A stretch of 64,000 bases of DNA, from positions 248,001-312,000 of the forward strand of contig NZ_CP028324.1 of the NCBI RefSeq assembly GCF_003028855.1, read 5' to 3'. The notes under the pieces were generated by a model, which did no database searches, was not told the origin of the DNA, and saw nothing but the letters and a program-made list of their open reading frames with translations. This DNA comes from Pseudoduganella armeniaca (lineage in GTDB: Bacteria > Pseudomonadota > Gammaproteobacteria > Burkholderiales > Burkholderiaceae_D). This document shows, in pieces, positions 44,949-54,050 of this stretch (its first letter is position 1; each line of letters begins with the position of its first letter). The translations under genes were made by a program, and so were the position numbers.

Positions 44949-45872
44949 CTAATCGGCCCGGAAATTCTGCCCCAGCGACATCGGCTTGTTCAGCAGGATC
45001 GTCTGCGGATTGCGGCAGATGATGACCAGCACGACGATCGTGGCGAGATACGGCAGCATCGACAGGAACTCGGACGGCACCGCCAGTCCCAGGCCCTGGC
45101 CGTGGAACTGCAGCACCGTGACGCCGCCGAACAGGTAGGCGCCCAGCACCACGCCGCGCGGCTTCCAGGTGGCGAACACCACCTGCGCCAGCGCGATCCA
45201 GCCCCGGCCCGCGGTCATGCCCTCGGCCCACATCGGCGTCAGCGCCAGCGACAGGTAGGCGCCGCCCAGCCCCGCCAGCGCGCCGCCGAACAACACGCTG
45301 GCGTAGCGCAGCCGCACCACCGGCATGCCGATCGCATGGGCGCTGTGCGGCGCCTCGCCGACGGCGCGGATCTGCAGGCCGATGCGGCTTTTCGCCAGCA
45401 GCCACGCCACGACGGCCACAAGCGCCAGCGAGCCGTAGACGACGCCGTCGAAGCGGAACAGCAGCGGGCCGACAAACGGCAGATCGGACAAGATGGGCAG
45501 GTCCAGGCGCGGCAGCGGCGTGACGGTCTGGCCGACCAGGTCGCGCCCCAGGAAGGCGGACAGGCCGATCCCGAACAAGGTCAGCGCCAGCCCGGTCGCC
45601 ACCTGGTTCGTCTGCAAGGTCAGCACGAGGAACGCGAACACCAGCGCCAGCGCCATGCCGGCCACCAGCGCGGCCAGCAGGCCCAGGCCCAGCGAACCCG
45701 TATGCAGCGTCACCGAGAAGCCGGCCACGGCGCCCACCAGCATGATCCCCTCCAGGCCAAGATTGAGCACGCCGGACCGTTCGGCCACCAGCTCGCCGGT
45801 GGAAGCCAGCACCAGCGGCGTGGCGGCACCGGCGGTGCTGGCCAGGAAGGCAATGACGTAGTCGGAATTCAT
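44949..45872 (-). CDS. ABC transporter permease, nucleoside/BMP type (second permease)
   Basis: Inner-membrane permease of the BPD_transp_2 family (RbsC/YufQ-like), 307 residues with about nine membrane segments. Typical wording is TPLVLASTGELVAERSGVLN, NLGLEGIMLVGA, IGLQIRAVGEAPHSAHAIGM and FGGALAGLGGAYLSL. ATG 45872 overlaps the first permease by ATGA. It works with the other permease, the double ATPase and the BMP binding protein in nucleoside uptake. Confidence 0.92.
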   Translation of the reverse strand: MNSDYVIAFLASTAGAATPLVLASTGELVAERSGVLNLGLEGIMLVGAVAGFSVTLHTGSLGLGLLAALVAGMALALVFAFLVLTLQTNQVATGLALTLFGIGLSAFLGRDLVGQTVTPLPRLDLPILSDLPFVGPLLFRFDGVVYGSLALVAVVAWLLAKSRIGLQIRAVGEAPHSAHAIGMPVVRLRYASVLFGGALAGLGGAYLSLALTPMWAEGMTAGRGWIALAQVVFATWKPRGVVLGAYLFGGVTVLQFHGQGLGLAVPSEFLSMLPYLATIVVLVIICRNPQTILLNKPMSLGQNFRAD

Positions 45873-46957
45873 GCCGGGATCTCCGCAGGATTGGTGAGGG
45901 CGCGCTGGCGCGGCTTGAAGCGGTAATGGATGAACAGGTCGGCCGCCAGCAGGTAGAACAGCAGCAGGCCCTGGAACAGGCCCGTGATGGCGGACGGCAG
46001 CTGCAGTTCGATCTGCGCGCTCTCGCCGCCGATGTACAGCAGCGACATCAACAGGGACGCCAGCAGCACGCCGACTGGATGCAGCCGCCCGACATAGGCG
46101 ACGATGATGGCGGCGAAGCCGTAGCCGGGCGACACGGACGGCTGCAGCTGGCCCAGCGGCCCCGCCACCTCGCCCACGCCGGCGATGCCGGCCAGCGCGC
46201 CACTGACGAGGAACGCCAGCCACACGTTCTTCGGCGCCGAGAAGCCGGCATACAGCGCCGCCGCCGGCGCCATGCCGCCGATGCGCATGCGGTAACCGGC
46301 GAAGGTGTGCTTGCAGAAGAACCACGCGCCCAGCACGCACAGCAGCGACAGCGGCAGCGCGGCATTCAAGCGCAGCCCTTCGACCAGCAGCGGCAAGGTG
46401 GCGGATTCGCCGAACATCTTCGACTGGGGGAAGTTGTAGCCGGCCGGGTCGCGCAGCGGACCGTGCACGAGGTATGAGAGGAACAGGTAGGCGATATACA
46501 CCAGCATCAGGCTGACCAGGATCTCGCTGGTGTTGAAGCGCGTGCGCAACAGCGCGGGAATCGCGGCCCAGGCCATGCCGCCCAGCGCGCCCGCCACGAG
46601 CATCAGCGGCAGCACCCAGGGCGCCTCGACGCCGTCGAAGTACAGCGCCACGCAGCCGGCCGCGATGGCGCCCATCGTCAGCTGGCCGTCCGCGCCGATA
46701 TTGTGCACGTCGGCCCGGAAACCGATCGCCAGGCCCACGCCGCACAGGATCAGGGGCGTGGCCTTCAGCAGCAGCTCGCCCACACCGTAGGCCGTGCTGG
46801 CCGGCTTGATGAAATAGACGTAGAACGCGTGCAGCGGTTCCTGGCCGAGGAACAGGAACAGCAGCGAGCCGGTGGCCAGCATGGCCAGCGCGGCCAGCAG
46901 CGGCGAGGCCAACATCATCGCGCGCGACGGTTCGGGACGGGCTTCAAGCCGCGGCAT
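45869..46957 (-). CDS. ABC transporter permease, nucleoside/BMP type (first permease)
   Basis: BPD_transp_2 permease (YufP-like) of 362 residues with about ten membrane segments. Motifs include KATPLILCGVGLAIGFRADV, NIGADGQLTMGAIAAG, FNTSEILVSLMLVYIAYLFL and SPGYGFAAIIVAYVGRLHP. ATG 46957 is preceded by GAAGGAG and lies inside the end of the ATPase gene, so all three transporter genes are coupled. Confidence 0.92.
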   Translation of the reverse strand: MPRLEARPEPSRAMMLASPLLAALAMLATGSLLFLFLGQEPLHAFYVYFIKPASTAYGVGELLLKATPLILCGVGLAIGFRADVHNIGADGQLTMGAIAAGCVALYFDGVEAPWVLPLMLVAGALGGMAWAAIPALLRTRFNTSEILVSLMLVYIAYLFLSYLVHGPLRDPAGYNFPQSKMFGESATLPLLVEGLRLNAALPLSLLCVLGAWFFCKHTFAGYRMRIGGMAPAAALYAGFSAPKNVWLAFLVSGALAGIAGVGEVAGPLGQLQPSVSPGYGFAAIIVAYVGRLHPVGVLLASLLMSLLYIGGESAQIELQLPSAITGLFQGLLLFYLLAADLFIHYRFKPRQRALTNPAEIPA

Positions 46958-48518
46958 GGGCTGCTCCTTCGGGTTGCACGGCGTCGGTGGCACCGGCGGC
47001 GAAGTCGCCGCTCATCCACCTGCCGATCTGGTTGACGGTCACGTCGGCCACCGGCACGGCGCGCGACAGGCGGCCTTGCGCCAGCACGGCGATGCGGTCG
47101 CACAGCATGAACAGCTCGTCGATTTCCTCGGAAACGACCAGGATTGCGACACCCTGGTCGCGCAGGTCGACGATGGCCTGCCGGATCAGCATCGCGGCGC
47201 CGATGTCGACGCCCCACGTCGGCTGCGCCAGCACCATCACTTGGGGCGCCAGGCCGATCTCGCGGCCGACGATGAACTTCTGCAGGTTACCGCCAGACAG
47301 GCTGGTGGCCGCCGCGCCGGCACCGCCGCATTTCACCTTGAAGCGCTCGATGGCGCGGGCGGCAAACGCGGCGACGGCACCGCGCCGCACCAGGCCATGG
47401 CGCAGCATGCCGCTGGACGGTGCCAGGTAGCCCGTCAGCAGCGCATTGTCCGCCAGCGACAGGTCCGGTACCGCGCCGCGGCCCAGCCGCTCTTCGGGCA
47501 CGAAGCCCAGTCCCAGGCGGCGCCGGGCGGCGGCGCCCAGCCGGCCCACGCTCCGCCCCAGCAGGCGGATGCTGTCCGCCTGCGGCACCGGCGCTTCGCC
47601 GGAGATGGCTTTCAATAACTCCTGCTGGCCGTTGCCGGAAATGCCGGCCAGGCCGACGATCTCGCCGGCGCGCACGTCCAGCGTGATGTCTCGCAGATGC
47701 GTGCCGAACGGGTCGGGACTGGCGATGTTCAGCCCCGCCAGCGCCAGGCGCACTTCGCCGGGCGCGCGCGGCGCCAGGGTGCACGTCGGCAGGTCGCCGC
47801 CGATCATCAGTTCGGCCAGCGCGTGGGCCGTCTGCGTGCGCGGCGTGGCGGTCCCGGCGACGCGGCCCGCGCGCAGGATGGTGGCGCGGTCGCACAGGGC
47901 CTGGATTTCGTCCAGCTTGTGGCTGATGTAGAGGATGCTGACGCCTTCGGCCGCCAGCTGGCGCAGCGAGACGAACAGCTTCTGCACGGCGTCCGGCGTC
48001 AGGACCGACGTGGGCTCGTCCATGATCAACAGGCGTGGCGACTGCAGGAGGCAGCGCACGATCTCCACGCGCTGGCGCTCGCCGACCGACATGCTGTGCA
48101 CGCGCCGCGCCGGGTCCAGCGGCAGGCCGTAGCGCGCCGAGACCTCGCGGATGCGCGGCGCCAGCGCCGCCGGCGCGATCTTCTCGTCCAGCGCCAGCGC
48201 GATGTTTTCCGCCACCGTCAGTGTCTCGAACAAGGCGAAATGCTGGAACACCATGCCGATGCCGAGGCGGCGCGCCGCCGCCGGCGAAGGGATGTCGACC
48301 TGGCGGCCTTCCCACATGATCTCGCCCGCATCAGGCTGCGTGACGCCGTAGATCATCTTCATCAGCGTGCTCTTGCCGGCACCGTTCTCGCCCAGCACGG
48401 CGTGGATCTCGCCAGGCAGCACGGTCAGGTCGACGTCGGCGTTGGCCACCACGGACGGATATACCTTGGTGATGCCCAGCAGGCGCAGGCGGGGCTCGGC
48501 GGCCCGGGGATCGGTCAT
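46944..48518 (-). CDS. ABC transporter ATP-binding protein, two-domain nucleoside/sugar type
   Basis: ATPase of 524 residues with two ABC cassettes, as in YufO/NupO and sugar ATPases. The first cassette has Walker A GENGAGKST, Q-loop VFQHFALF, signature SVGERQRVE and Walker B LLIMDEPTS. The second has a degenerate GISGNGQQE and signature SLSGGNLQK. ATG 48518 with GAAGGAG is chosen; the frame is open 72 codons further back through the regulatory region and a dispersed repeat. It is divergent from the gntR gene. Confidence 0.93.
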   Translation of the reverse strand: MTDPRAAEPRLRLLGITKVYPSVVANADVDLTVLPGEIHAVLGENGAGKSTLMKMIYGVTQPDAGEIMWEGRQVDIPSPAAARRLGIGMVFQHFALFETLTVAENIALALDEKIAPAALAPRIREVSARYGLPLDPARRVHSMSVGERQRVEIVRCLLQSPRLLIMDEPTSVLTPDAVQKLFVSLRQLAAEGVSILYISHKLDEIQALCDRATILRAGRVAGTATPRTQTAHALAELMIGGDLPTCTLAPRAPGEVRLALAGLNIASPDPFGTHLRDITLDVRAGEIVGLAGISGNGQQELLKAISGEAPVPQADSIRLLGRSVGRLGAAARRRLGLGFVPEERLGRGAVPDLSLADNALLTGYLAPSSGMLRHGLVRRGAVAAFAARAIERFKVKCGGAGAAATSLSGGNLQKFIVGREIGLAPQVMVLAQPTWGVDIGAAMLIRQAIVDLRDQGVAILVVSEEIDELFMLCDRIAVLAQGRLSRAVPVADVTVNQIGRWMSGDFAAGATDAVQPEGAAHAAA

Positions 48519-48562
48519 GACGGCTCCTTCGTTCATCGAGGATGGGACGGCGGATCGTTGCC

Positions 48563-48600
48563 GGAAAAATGGGGTCTGTCCCCATTTTCTGGGCAAGTGC
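48563..48600. repeat. Dispersed palindrome, second copy (inverted)
   Basis: The reverse complement of this stretch matches the element at 24797: the shared core reads ATGGGGACAGACCCCAT, with A- and T-rich flanks and CC after the T run. It lies in the divergent control region between the ATPase gene and the GntR gene. Confidence 0.75.
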
Positions 48601-48718
48601 CCGGCAGCGAACGAAGACTGAGCACGCAATTTGCATGCCACCGCTGATGGGCATTTTCGTATACATAATGCACCAATACTGTCGACAAAATCACCAGGAA
48701 CGTGCACAGGAGAGCGGC

Positions 48719-49429
48719 ATGACTCAATCCACATCTACCCCGCGCCCGGCCGTGCGCGGCAGTTCGGCGGTCGACCTGCGCATTCATGGCGCCGTCGTCA
48801 ATGCCGTCATGAGCCACCGCTTGCCGCCGGGGACGCGCCTGGCCGAGGCGGAGCTGTGCGAGCTGTACCAGGTCAGCCGCACCACGGTGCGCAAGGCGCT
48901 GCAGCGGCTGGCGCACGACCATATCGTCGTGCTGCGGCCGAACCGCGGCGCCGTTGTCGCCTCGCCGTCGCCGCAGGAAGCGCGTGACATTTTTACCACA
49001 CGGCGAGCGCTGGAACGCACCGTGCTGCCGCTGGTGATCGAGCACCGCACGCCCGCTTCGCTGAAGCGCATCCGCGCCGCCATCGCAGCGGAGGAACAGG
49101 CGCGCCACAGCGGCGACCGGGCCGCGTGGATCCGCCTGGGCGGCGAGTTTCATCTCTTGCTGGCGGAGCTGGCGGGCAACGCGGTGCTGCAGCGCTTCAT
49201 GGTGGAGCTGGTGTCGCGCTCCTCGCTGATCATCGCGCTGTATGAAAACCCGGGCGTGCCGATGTGCGGCAACGACGAGCATGAGCGCCTGCTGGCCCTG
49301 ATCGAACAGGGCGACGTGGCGAACGCGGTGGCGCTGATCGACCACCATCTCGTCGAGATCGAAGGGCGCCTGCACCTGGGCGCGCCCGAGCGCAAGCTCA
49401 GCCTGGCGGACGCGCTGGCGGGTTACTGA
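48719..49429 (+). CDS. GntR-family regulator, FadR/FCD type
   Basis: Regulator of 236 residues. The GntR winged helix (LPPGTRLAEAELCELYQVSR, TTVRKALQRLAHDHIVVLRP) is followed by an all-helical FCD ligand domain (ARDIFTTRRALERTVLPLVI, FHLLLAELAGNAVLQRFMVE, then the His/Asp region GNDEHERLLALIEQGD). ATG 48719 has an AGGAG site. Placed between the divergent halves of a nucleoside uptake locus, it probably controls both. TATAC-containing and ATTGTG-CACAAT palindromes flank the gene. Confidence 0.9.
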   Translation: MTQSTSTPRPAVRGSSAVDLRIHGAVVNAVMSHRLPPGTRLAEAELCELYQVSRTTVRKALQRLAHDHIVVLRPNRGAVVASPSPQEARDIFTTRRALERTVLPLVIEHRTPASLKRIRAAIAAEEQARHSGDRAAWIRLGGEFHLLLAELAGNAVLQRFMVELVSRSSLIIALYENPGVPMCGNDEHERLLALIEQGDVANAVALIDHHLVEIEGRLHLGAPERKLSLADALAGY

Positions 49430-49459
49430 TGTGGCAAATTGCATACAAATCGCGCGCCG

Positions 49460-49473
49460 ATTGTGTGCACAAT
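49460..49473. promoter_or_regulatory. Candidate operator ATTGTGTGCACAAT before the Tsx-like porin
   Basis: Arms ATTGTG and CACAAT around a 2-bp centre, 105 bp upstream of the porin start and just after gntR. A related TGCATACAAAT lies at about 49440. FCD-type GntR regulators bind palindromes of this size. Assigning it to the neighbouring regulator is inference. Confidence 0.4.
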
Positions 49474-49577
49474 GCACTGACCCTGTGCAATTTCCGGTGC
49501 CGCACCCGTCTGCCGGGCTGGTCCGCAAATTGCTACAGGTACAGGACACCGCCCACTCCACGACAACAAGGACAACC

Positions 49578-50423
49578 ATGAAGACACCACGCATCGCCGC
49601 CGGCCTGCTGCTGCTGGCCTCCTGCGCCGCCCATGCGGCCGACTGGAGCGACACGTCGCTGAGCTACCGCTACGGCAGCAAGTTCTCCGAACCGTACAAC
49701 GGCGCCGACATCGTCAAGCACGTCGTCAACTTCAGCCACGTCAGCGGCTACAAGTACGGCAAGAACTTCTTCAGCGTGGATTACCTGATCTCGGACGAGA
49801 ACGACCCCTCGGCGGTCGGTTCGCGCAGCGGGGCGCACGAGGCGTACGCGGTGTACCGCCACACACTGGACCTGGGCAAGGTGACGGGCCGGGCAATGGC
49901 GTTCGGCCCCGTGCGGGGCGTGGGCGTGACGGCGGGCTTCGACATCAACAGCAAGACCGACGCCGGCTACAACTCGAAGAAGCGCATGCTGGTGCTGGGC
50001 CCCACGCTGATGTTCGACGTGCCTGGCTTCCTCGACGTGAGCCTGCTGGCGCTGCACGAATCGAACGCGCCCTACAACGGCTTCACGCAGACGGCCACCG
50101 ACCGCTATCGCTACGACACCCATGCGATGCTGACGGCCGCCTGGGGCATTCCGTTCATGCTGGGCGTGCCGCTCTCGTTCGAAGGCTATGCCAACTACAT
50201 CGGCACCAAGGGCAGGAACGAATTCGGCGGACCGACGGCCGTCGAGATCAACGTCGACATGCAGCTGATGTACGACCTGAGCGCAGCCGTGGGCGCGGCC
50301 AAGAACACGTTCAAGGTCGGCCTCGAATACCAGTACTGGAAGAATAAGTTCGGCAACCCGGCCCGCACGGTGCCCGGTGCCACCGCACGCACGCCGATGG
50401 TGCGCGCCGAGTACCACTTCTGA
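49578..50423 (+). CDS. Tsx/OmpK-like nucleoside-specific outer-membrane channel
   Basis: Outer-membrane beta-barrel protein of 281 residues. The signal peptide is MKTPRIAAGLLLLASCAAHA. The mature protein begins DWSDTSLSYRYGSKFSEPYN, typical of the Tsx/OmpK family, and has alternating strands ending in a C-terminal phenylalanine (RAEYHF), the barrel-assembly signal. Tsx channels pass nucleosides, which matches the BMP binding protein 24 bp downstream. Confidence 0.87.
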   Translation: MKTPRIAAGLLLLASCAAHAADWSDTSLSYRYGSKFSEPYNGADIVKHVVNFSHVSGYKYGKNFFSVDYLISDENDPSAVGSRSGAHEAYAVYRHTLDLGKVTGRAMAFGPVRGVGVTAGFDINSKTDAGYNSKKRMLVLGPTLMFDVPGFLDVSLLALHESNAPYNGFTQTATDRYRYDTHAMLTAAWGIPFMLGVPLSFEGYANYIGTKGRNEFGGPTAVEINVDMQLMYDLSAAVGAAKNTFKVGLEYQYWKNKFGNPARTVPGATARTPMVRAEYHF

Positions 50424-50447
50424 TCCCCCGACCCTGAAAGGACCGCC

Positions 50448-51524
50448 ATGAACCGTCGCACCCTGTTTGCCCTGGCCGCGCTGGCCGCCTCGCTTGCCGT
50501 TGCCGCGCCCACCCACGCGGCCGATCCGCTGAAGGTGGCCTTCGTCTACATCGGCCCCGTCGGCGACGCCGGCTGGACCTATGCCCACGAACAGGGGCGC
50601 CTGGCCATGGAGAAGGCGCTGGCGGGCAAGGTGAAGTCGACCTACGTCGAGAACGTGCCGGAAGGGGCGGACTCGGAACGCGTGATCCGCAAGCTGGCCG
50701 CGGACGGCAACAAGCTGATCTTCACCACCTCGTTCGGCTACATGAACGCCACGGAGAAGGTGGCGCGGGCCTTCCCGAATGTCGTGTTCCAGCATGCGAC
50801 CGGCTTCAAGACCGGCAAGAACATGGGCGTGTACGAATCGCGCATGTACGAAGGCGCCTACCTGCTCGGTGTCGTGGCGGGCAAGATGACGAAATCGAAC
50901 ACGCTGGGCATGGTGGCGTCGTTCCCGGTGCCCGAGGTGATCCGCAACATCAACGCCTTCACCCTGGGCGCGCAAAGCGTCAACCCGGCCATCAAGATGA
51001 AGGTCCTGTGGGTCAACAGCTGGTATGACCCGGCCAAGGAACGCCAGGCGGCCGAGACGCTGATCGCGCAGGGCGCCGACGTGCTGACGCAAAACACCGA
51101 CTCGCCGGCCACGCTGCAGGCGGCGCAGGAAAAGGGCAAATATGCGTTCGGCTGGGATTCGGACATGCAGCGCTTCGCACCGAAGGCGCACCTGACGGCC
51201 AGCACCAACCAGTGGGGCGACTTCTACACGAGGACGGCGCAGGCGGTCATGGCCGGCACGTGGAAAACGGGCGAAACGCGCGGCGGCCTGCAGGAAGGCA
51301 TGGTCAAGATGTCGCCGTTGAATCCCGTGGTGCCGGCCGACGCGGCCAAGGTGTTCGAGGAGAAGAAGGCAGCCCTGGCCAGCGGCAAGATGCGACCGTT
51401 CCAGGGCCCGCTGAAGGACCAGTCGGGCGCCGTCAAGGTCGCGGCGGGGTCGGAGCTGCCGTTGAAGGACCTGCTGTCGATGAACTGGTACGTGCAGGGC
51501 GTCGAAGGAACGATCCCGAAATGA
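50448..51524 (+). CDS. BMP-family (nucleoside) ABC transporter substrate-binding protein
   Basis: Periplasmic binding protein of 358 residues of the BMP/PnrA-like family. Signal peptide: MNRRTLFALAALAASLAVAA. The mature part has KVAFVYIGPVGDAGWTYAHE, FTTSFGYMNATEKVA, FQHATGFKTGKNMGVYESRM and VLTQNTDSPATLQAA. Members bind purine nucleosides or related compounds. Unlike many relatives it is not a lipoprotein. The deaminase gene overlaps its stop by ATGA. Confidence 0.93.
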   Translation: MNRRTLFALAALAASLAVAAPTHAADPLKVAFVYIGPVGDAGWTYAHEQGRLAMEKALAGKVKSTYVENVPEGADSERVIRKLAADGNKLIFTTSFGYMNATEKVARAFPNVVFQHATGFKTGKNMGVYESRMYEGAYLLGVVAGKMTKSNTLGMVASFPVPEVIRNINAFTLGAQSVNPAIKMKVLWVNSWYDPAKERQAAETLIAQGADVLTQNTDSPATLQAAQEKGKYAFGWDSDMQRFAPKAHLTASTNQWGDFYTRTAQAVMAGTWKTGETRGGLQEGMVKMSPLNPVVPADAAKVFEEKKAALASGKMRPFQGPLKDQSGAVKVAAGSELPLKDLLSMNWYVQGVEGTIPK

Positions 51525-52003
51525 CGCAGCCAACCGCCCAGGACGAGCGCTACCTGCGCGACGTCATCGGACTGGCGCAGCGCTCGCGCGACAGCGGCCA
51601 CCATCCCTTCGCGGCAATGGTGGTCGGTGCCGACGGCCAGGTCATCGCCGAGGCCATGAACGCCTCCAGCACGGACCGCACGGCGCATGCGGAAATGAAC
51701 GCGCTGCGACTGGCGTCGTCGCAGTTCGGACCGGCCGCGCTGGCGGGTGCCACCCTGTACAGCAGCGCGGAGCCGTGCGCGATGTGCGCCGGCGCCACCT
51801 ACTGGGCCGGCGTCGGGCGCGTGGTGTATGCGTTGTCGGAAGCACGGCTGCTGCAGCTGACGGGCAGCGACCCGGAAAACCCGACCTTGTCGCTGCCGTG
51901 CCGGCAAGTGTTCGCCAGCGGCCAGCGGCCCACGCAGGTCATCGGGCCGCTGCACGAGGACGCGGCCAGCGTGGCGCATGCCGGGTTCTGGCGCAATGGG
52001 TAG
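51521..52003 (+). CDS. Nucleoside/nucleobase deaminase (CDA/TadA fold)
   Basis: Zinc deaminase of 160 residues. The zinc site is HAEMNAL with catalytic Glu and the C-x2-C in EPCAMCAGATYWAGV. The family contains guanine deaminases, and the FAAMVVGADGQVIAEAMNAS wording is like that group rather than tRNA TadA. Overlap with the binding-protein gene suggests that it acts on the imported nucleoside or base. The precise substrate is open. Confidence 0.88.
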   Translation: MTQPTAQDERYLRDVIGLAQRSRDSGHHPFAAMVVGADGQVIAEAMNASSTDRTAHAEMNALRLASSQFGPAALAGATLYSSAEPCAMCAGATYWAGVGRVVYALSEARLLQLTGSDPENPTLSLPCRQVFASGQRPTQVIGPLHEDAASVAHAGFWRNG

Positions 52004-52062
52004 CGCCACGGCGAGCATCAGCCGACGCTAACCCGCGCTGCCGACACGCGACGATCCCGTCC

Positions 52063-52725
52063 TTATGCCCAGGTAATCGGATCCTGCCCCGTCCGCTCCA
52101 GGTAGGCGTTCGCCTGCGAGAACGGCTTGCTGCCGAAGAAGCCTCGGTGCGCTGACAGCGGGGACGGGTGCGGCGACGTGATGACGTGGTGCTTGGTCGT
52201 GTCGATCAACGCCTTCTTGGCGATGGCGTAGCTGCCCCACAGGATGAACACCAGGTGCTCACGCTCGCGCGACAGCGTGCTGATGGCGCTGTCCGTAAAC
52301 GTTTCCCAGCCCTTGCGCGCATGGGAACCGGCGCTGCCGGCGCGCACCGTCAGCACGGCGTTCAATAGGAACACGCCCTGTTCGGCCCAGTCGGACAAGT
52401 CGGTGCGGGTGCGCTTCACGCCCAGGTCGCTCTCCAGCTCCTTGAACATGTTCTGCAGGCTCGGCTGCGGGCGGTTACCCTCGGGGACGGAGAAGCAGAA
52501 GCCCATCGCGGCGCCGGGCGTGTGGTACGGGTCCTGGCCGAGGATGACGACTTTGACCTTGTCGAACGGCGTCAGGTCGAAGGCGCGGAAGATGTCCTTG
52601 CCGGGCGGGCAGCAATGGCCGGCGGCGTATTCCTCGCGGACGAATTGCGTCAGTTCGTTCCAGTAGGGCTGGTCGAACTGGGCTTGCAGTTGCTGTTTCC
52701 AGCTGGGCTCGATGCGGACGTTCAT
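52063..52725 (-). CDS. ung: Uracil-DNA glycosylase
   Basis: Family 1 UDG, 220 residues, removes uracil from DNA. Motifs: VVILGQDPYHTPGAAMGFCF (catalytic Asp in GQDPYH), FLLNAVLTV, LVFILWGSYA and the HPSPLSAHRGFFG minor-groove loop. It is complete and has the usual length. Confidence 0.97.
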   Translation of the reverse strand: MNVRIEPSWKQQLQAQFDQPYWNELTQFVREEYAAGHCCPPGKDIFRAFDLTPFDKVKVVILGQDPYHTPGAAMGFCFSVPEGNRPQPSLQNMFKELESDLGVKRTRTDLSDWAEQGVFLLNAVLTVRAGSAGSHARKGWETFTDSAISTLSREREHLVFILWGSYAIAKKALIDTTKHHVITSPHPSPLSAHRGFFGSKPFSQANAYLERTGQDPITWA

Positions 52726-52763
52726 GGTGAATTCGGATGAAAAATCGGCGACGCAGGATGAGC

Positions 52764-52804
52764 CCGTGTCCCGTTTTGGTGACTGACCCCGCGGTGGGAC
52801 ACGA
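52764..52804. repeat. Imperfect palindromic repeat (GTGTCCC...GGGACAC)
   Basis: Arms GTGTCCC (52766-52772) and GGGACAC (52796-52802) enclose GGTGACTGACCCCGCGG. The element resembles the other short palindromic repeats of this genome in its GGGAC/ACTGACCCC words but is not a copy of them. It sits upstream of ung. Confidence 0.55.
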
Positions 52805-52840
52805 ACTCTGCCGTTTGACGGCGCGGCGATTATACGCGGC

Positions 52841-53230
52841 TCAGCTGGCCGTGAACGTGCAGTCGGTGCCGTGGAAGATCTGGCCGAGGTACTGCTTCAG
52901 GTCGGCCGGCAGCTGGGCGGCGTCGAACCGGACCGTGACGGCGGTCAGGCCGTCGCTGTACTCGTTGTCGTCGGCCAGCACCAGCGTGAAGCTGTCCTGG
53001 CTCAGCGTGGCGCTCTGAATGCCGCCGTAGCCCGAGGTGGCCTGGTCGTTGATTTCGAGGAAGTAGGTGTCCGGCTCGTCCTCGTCAGGCTCGCCGTCCG
53101 GATAGACGGAGCGCTGCAGGATGATGTACTCCTGCGGTTGGCTGCGGCTGTCGGCAAAGCCGACGATGTAGCTGTCGTCGGCTTCTTGCGCGGCAATGGA
53201 AGCGGCGCGGAAAGTGAAAATATTCTTCAT
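52841..53230 (-). CDS. Imm10-like orphan immunity protein
   Basis: Acidic protein of 129 residues. IVGFADSRSQPQEYIILQRS, FLEINDQATSGYGGIQSATL and the closing LKQYLGQIFHGTD resemble the Imm10 family of immunity proteins for polymorphic toxins. There is no signal peptide, so it would act in the cytoplasm. No toxin gene is adjacent, so it stands alone. The family call rests on memory of the pattern and is moderate. Confidence 0.6.
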   Translation of the reverse strand: MKNIFTFRAASIAAQEADDSYIVGFADSRSQPQEYIILQRSVYPDGEPDEDEPDTYFLEINDQATSGYGGIQSATLSQDSFTLVLADDNEYSDGLTAVTVRFDAAQLPADLKQYLGQIFHGTDCTFTAS

Positions 53231-53306
53231 GGGTCCAGTCGATAACGGTCGGGACCGGGCGGTGCGCCGGGCCGAACGCGGACTTTACCCTATTTTGCGG
53301 CCCCCA

Positions 53307-54050
53307 TCAGGCGCGGCGCTGCCGTCCGCTCGCCCACAGTCCCGCCAGGCCCAGCCCCATCAGCGCCAGCGTACCCGGCTCGGGCACCGCCACGGATGTG
53401 CCAAAGAAATTGCCCGTGCCCACCATATGGCTGACGCCGCCGCGCCCGTACGGCCGCGTGAAGCTGGTGCTGATGCCCATGTCCGAGCCATCCTCGTACT
53501 GATCGGTGTCGAAATAGGCCTTGGCGACGCCACCCACCACGTCCAGCTGGCCCAGCCCGGCGATGTTGGGATTGTTGCCGCTGCCGGCGCGAGTGCCGAC
53601 CAGCGTGGCGCCGTCCACCGCATGGCCAACCATGCTGAGCCAGAGCACGCCAAGGCCCGTGTTCGCTTCGGACATCGTGGTGGGATCGGACGGGTCGATC
53701 GTCGAGTTGCCGTGGTAGACGAAAATGTCCACGGCGCCGCCGCCGAAGTACGTCAGGTTGCCGTGCGTCGTTACGGGCCGATAGTCGCGGTATTGGAACG
53801 TGACGGTGCAGCCGGGGCAAAAGCGGTTGGCGGCCGTGCCATTCATCGTCGAGATGACACCGAAGCCGCGCGCCGTGCCGTCCGCCGCGATCTTTTGCTG
53901 TACTTGCAGCGAGGACGACAGGAAGTCCAGCGCATAGCCTTGGTCCCAGGTCACGCCACCGGCCGTGATGGGCGCCGCCAGCGCAGAACTTGCCAGAACG
54001 AAGCCTGCCGCAGCGGCCAGACCGTTCAATGAGGTTGTCAATAAGCGCAT
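53307..54050 (-). CDS. PEP-CTERM-anchored exported protein
   Basis: Exported protein of 247 residues. A signal peptide (MRLLTTSLNGLAAAAGFVLA) is at the start. The C-terminal sorting tail has the motif VPEPGTLALMGLGLAGLWAS, followed by RQRRA, recognised by the EpsH/exosortase system and usually linked to exopolysaccharide and biofilm matrix. The middle part has no recognised domain; it is Gly/Asn/Asp-rich and contains two cysteines in RFCPGCTV. No exosortase gene is in the window. Confidence 0.88.
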   Translation of the reverse strand: MRLLTTSLNGLAAAAGFVLASSALAAPITAGGVTWDQGYALDFLSSSLQVQQKIAADGTARGFGVISTMNGTAANRFCPGCTVTFQYRDYRPVTTHGNLTYFGGGAVDIFVYHGNSTIDPSDPTTMSEANTGLGVLWLSMVGHAVDGATLVGTRAGSGNNPNIAGLGQLDVVGGVAKAYFDTDQYEDGSDMGISTSFTRPYGRGGVSHMVGTGNFFGTSVAVPEPGTLALMGLGLAGLWASGRQRRA

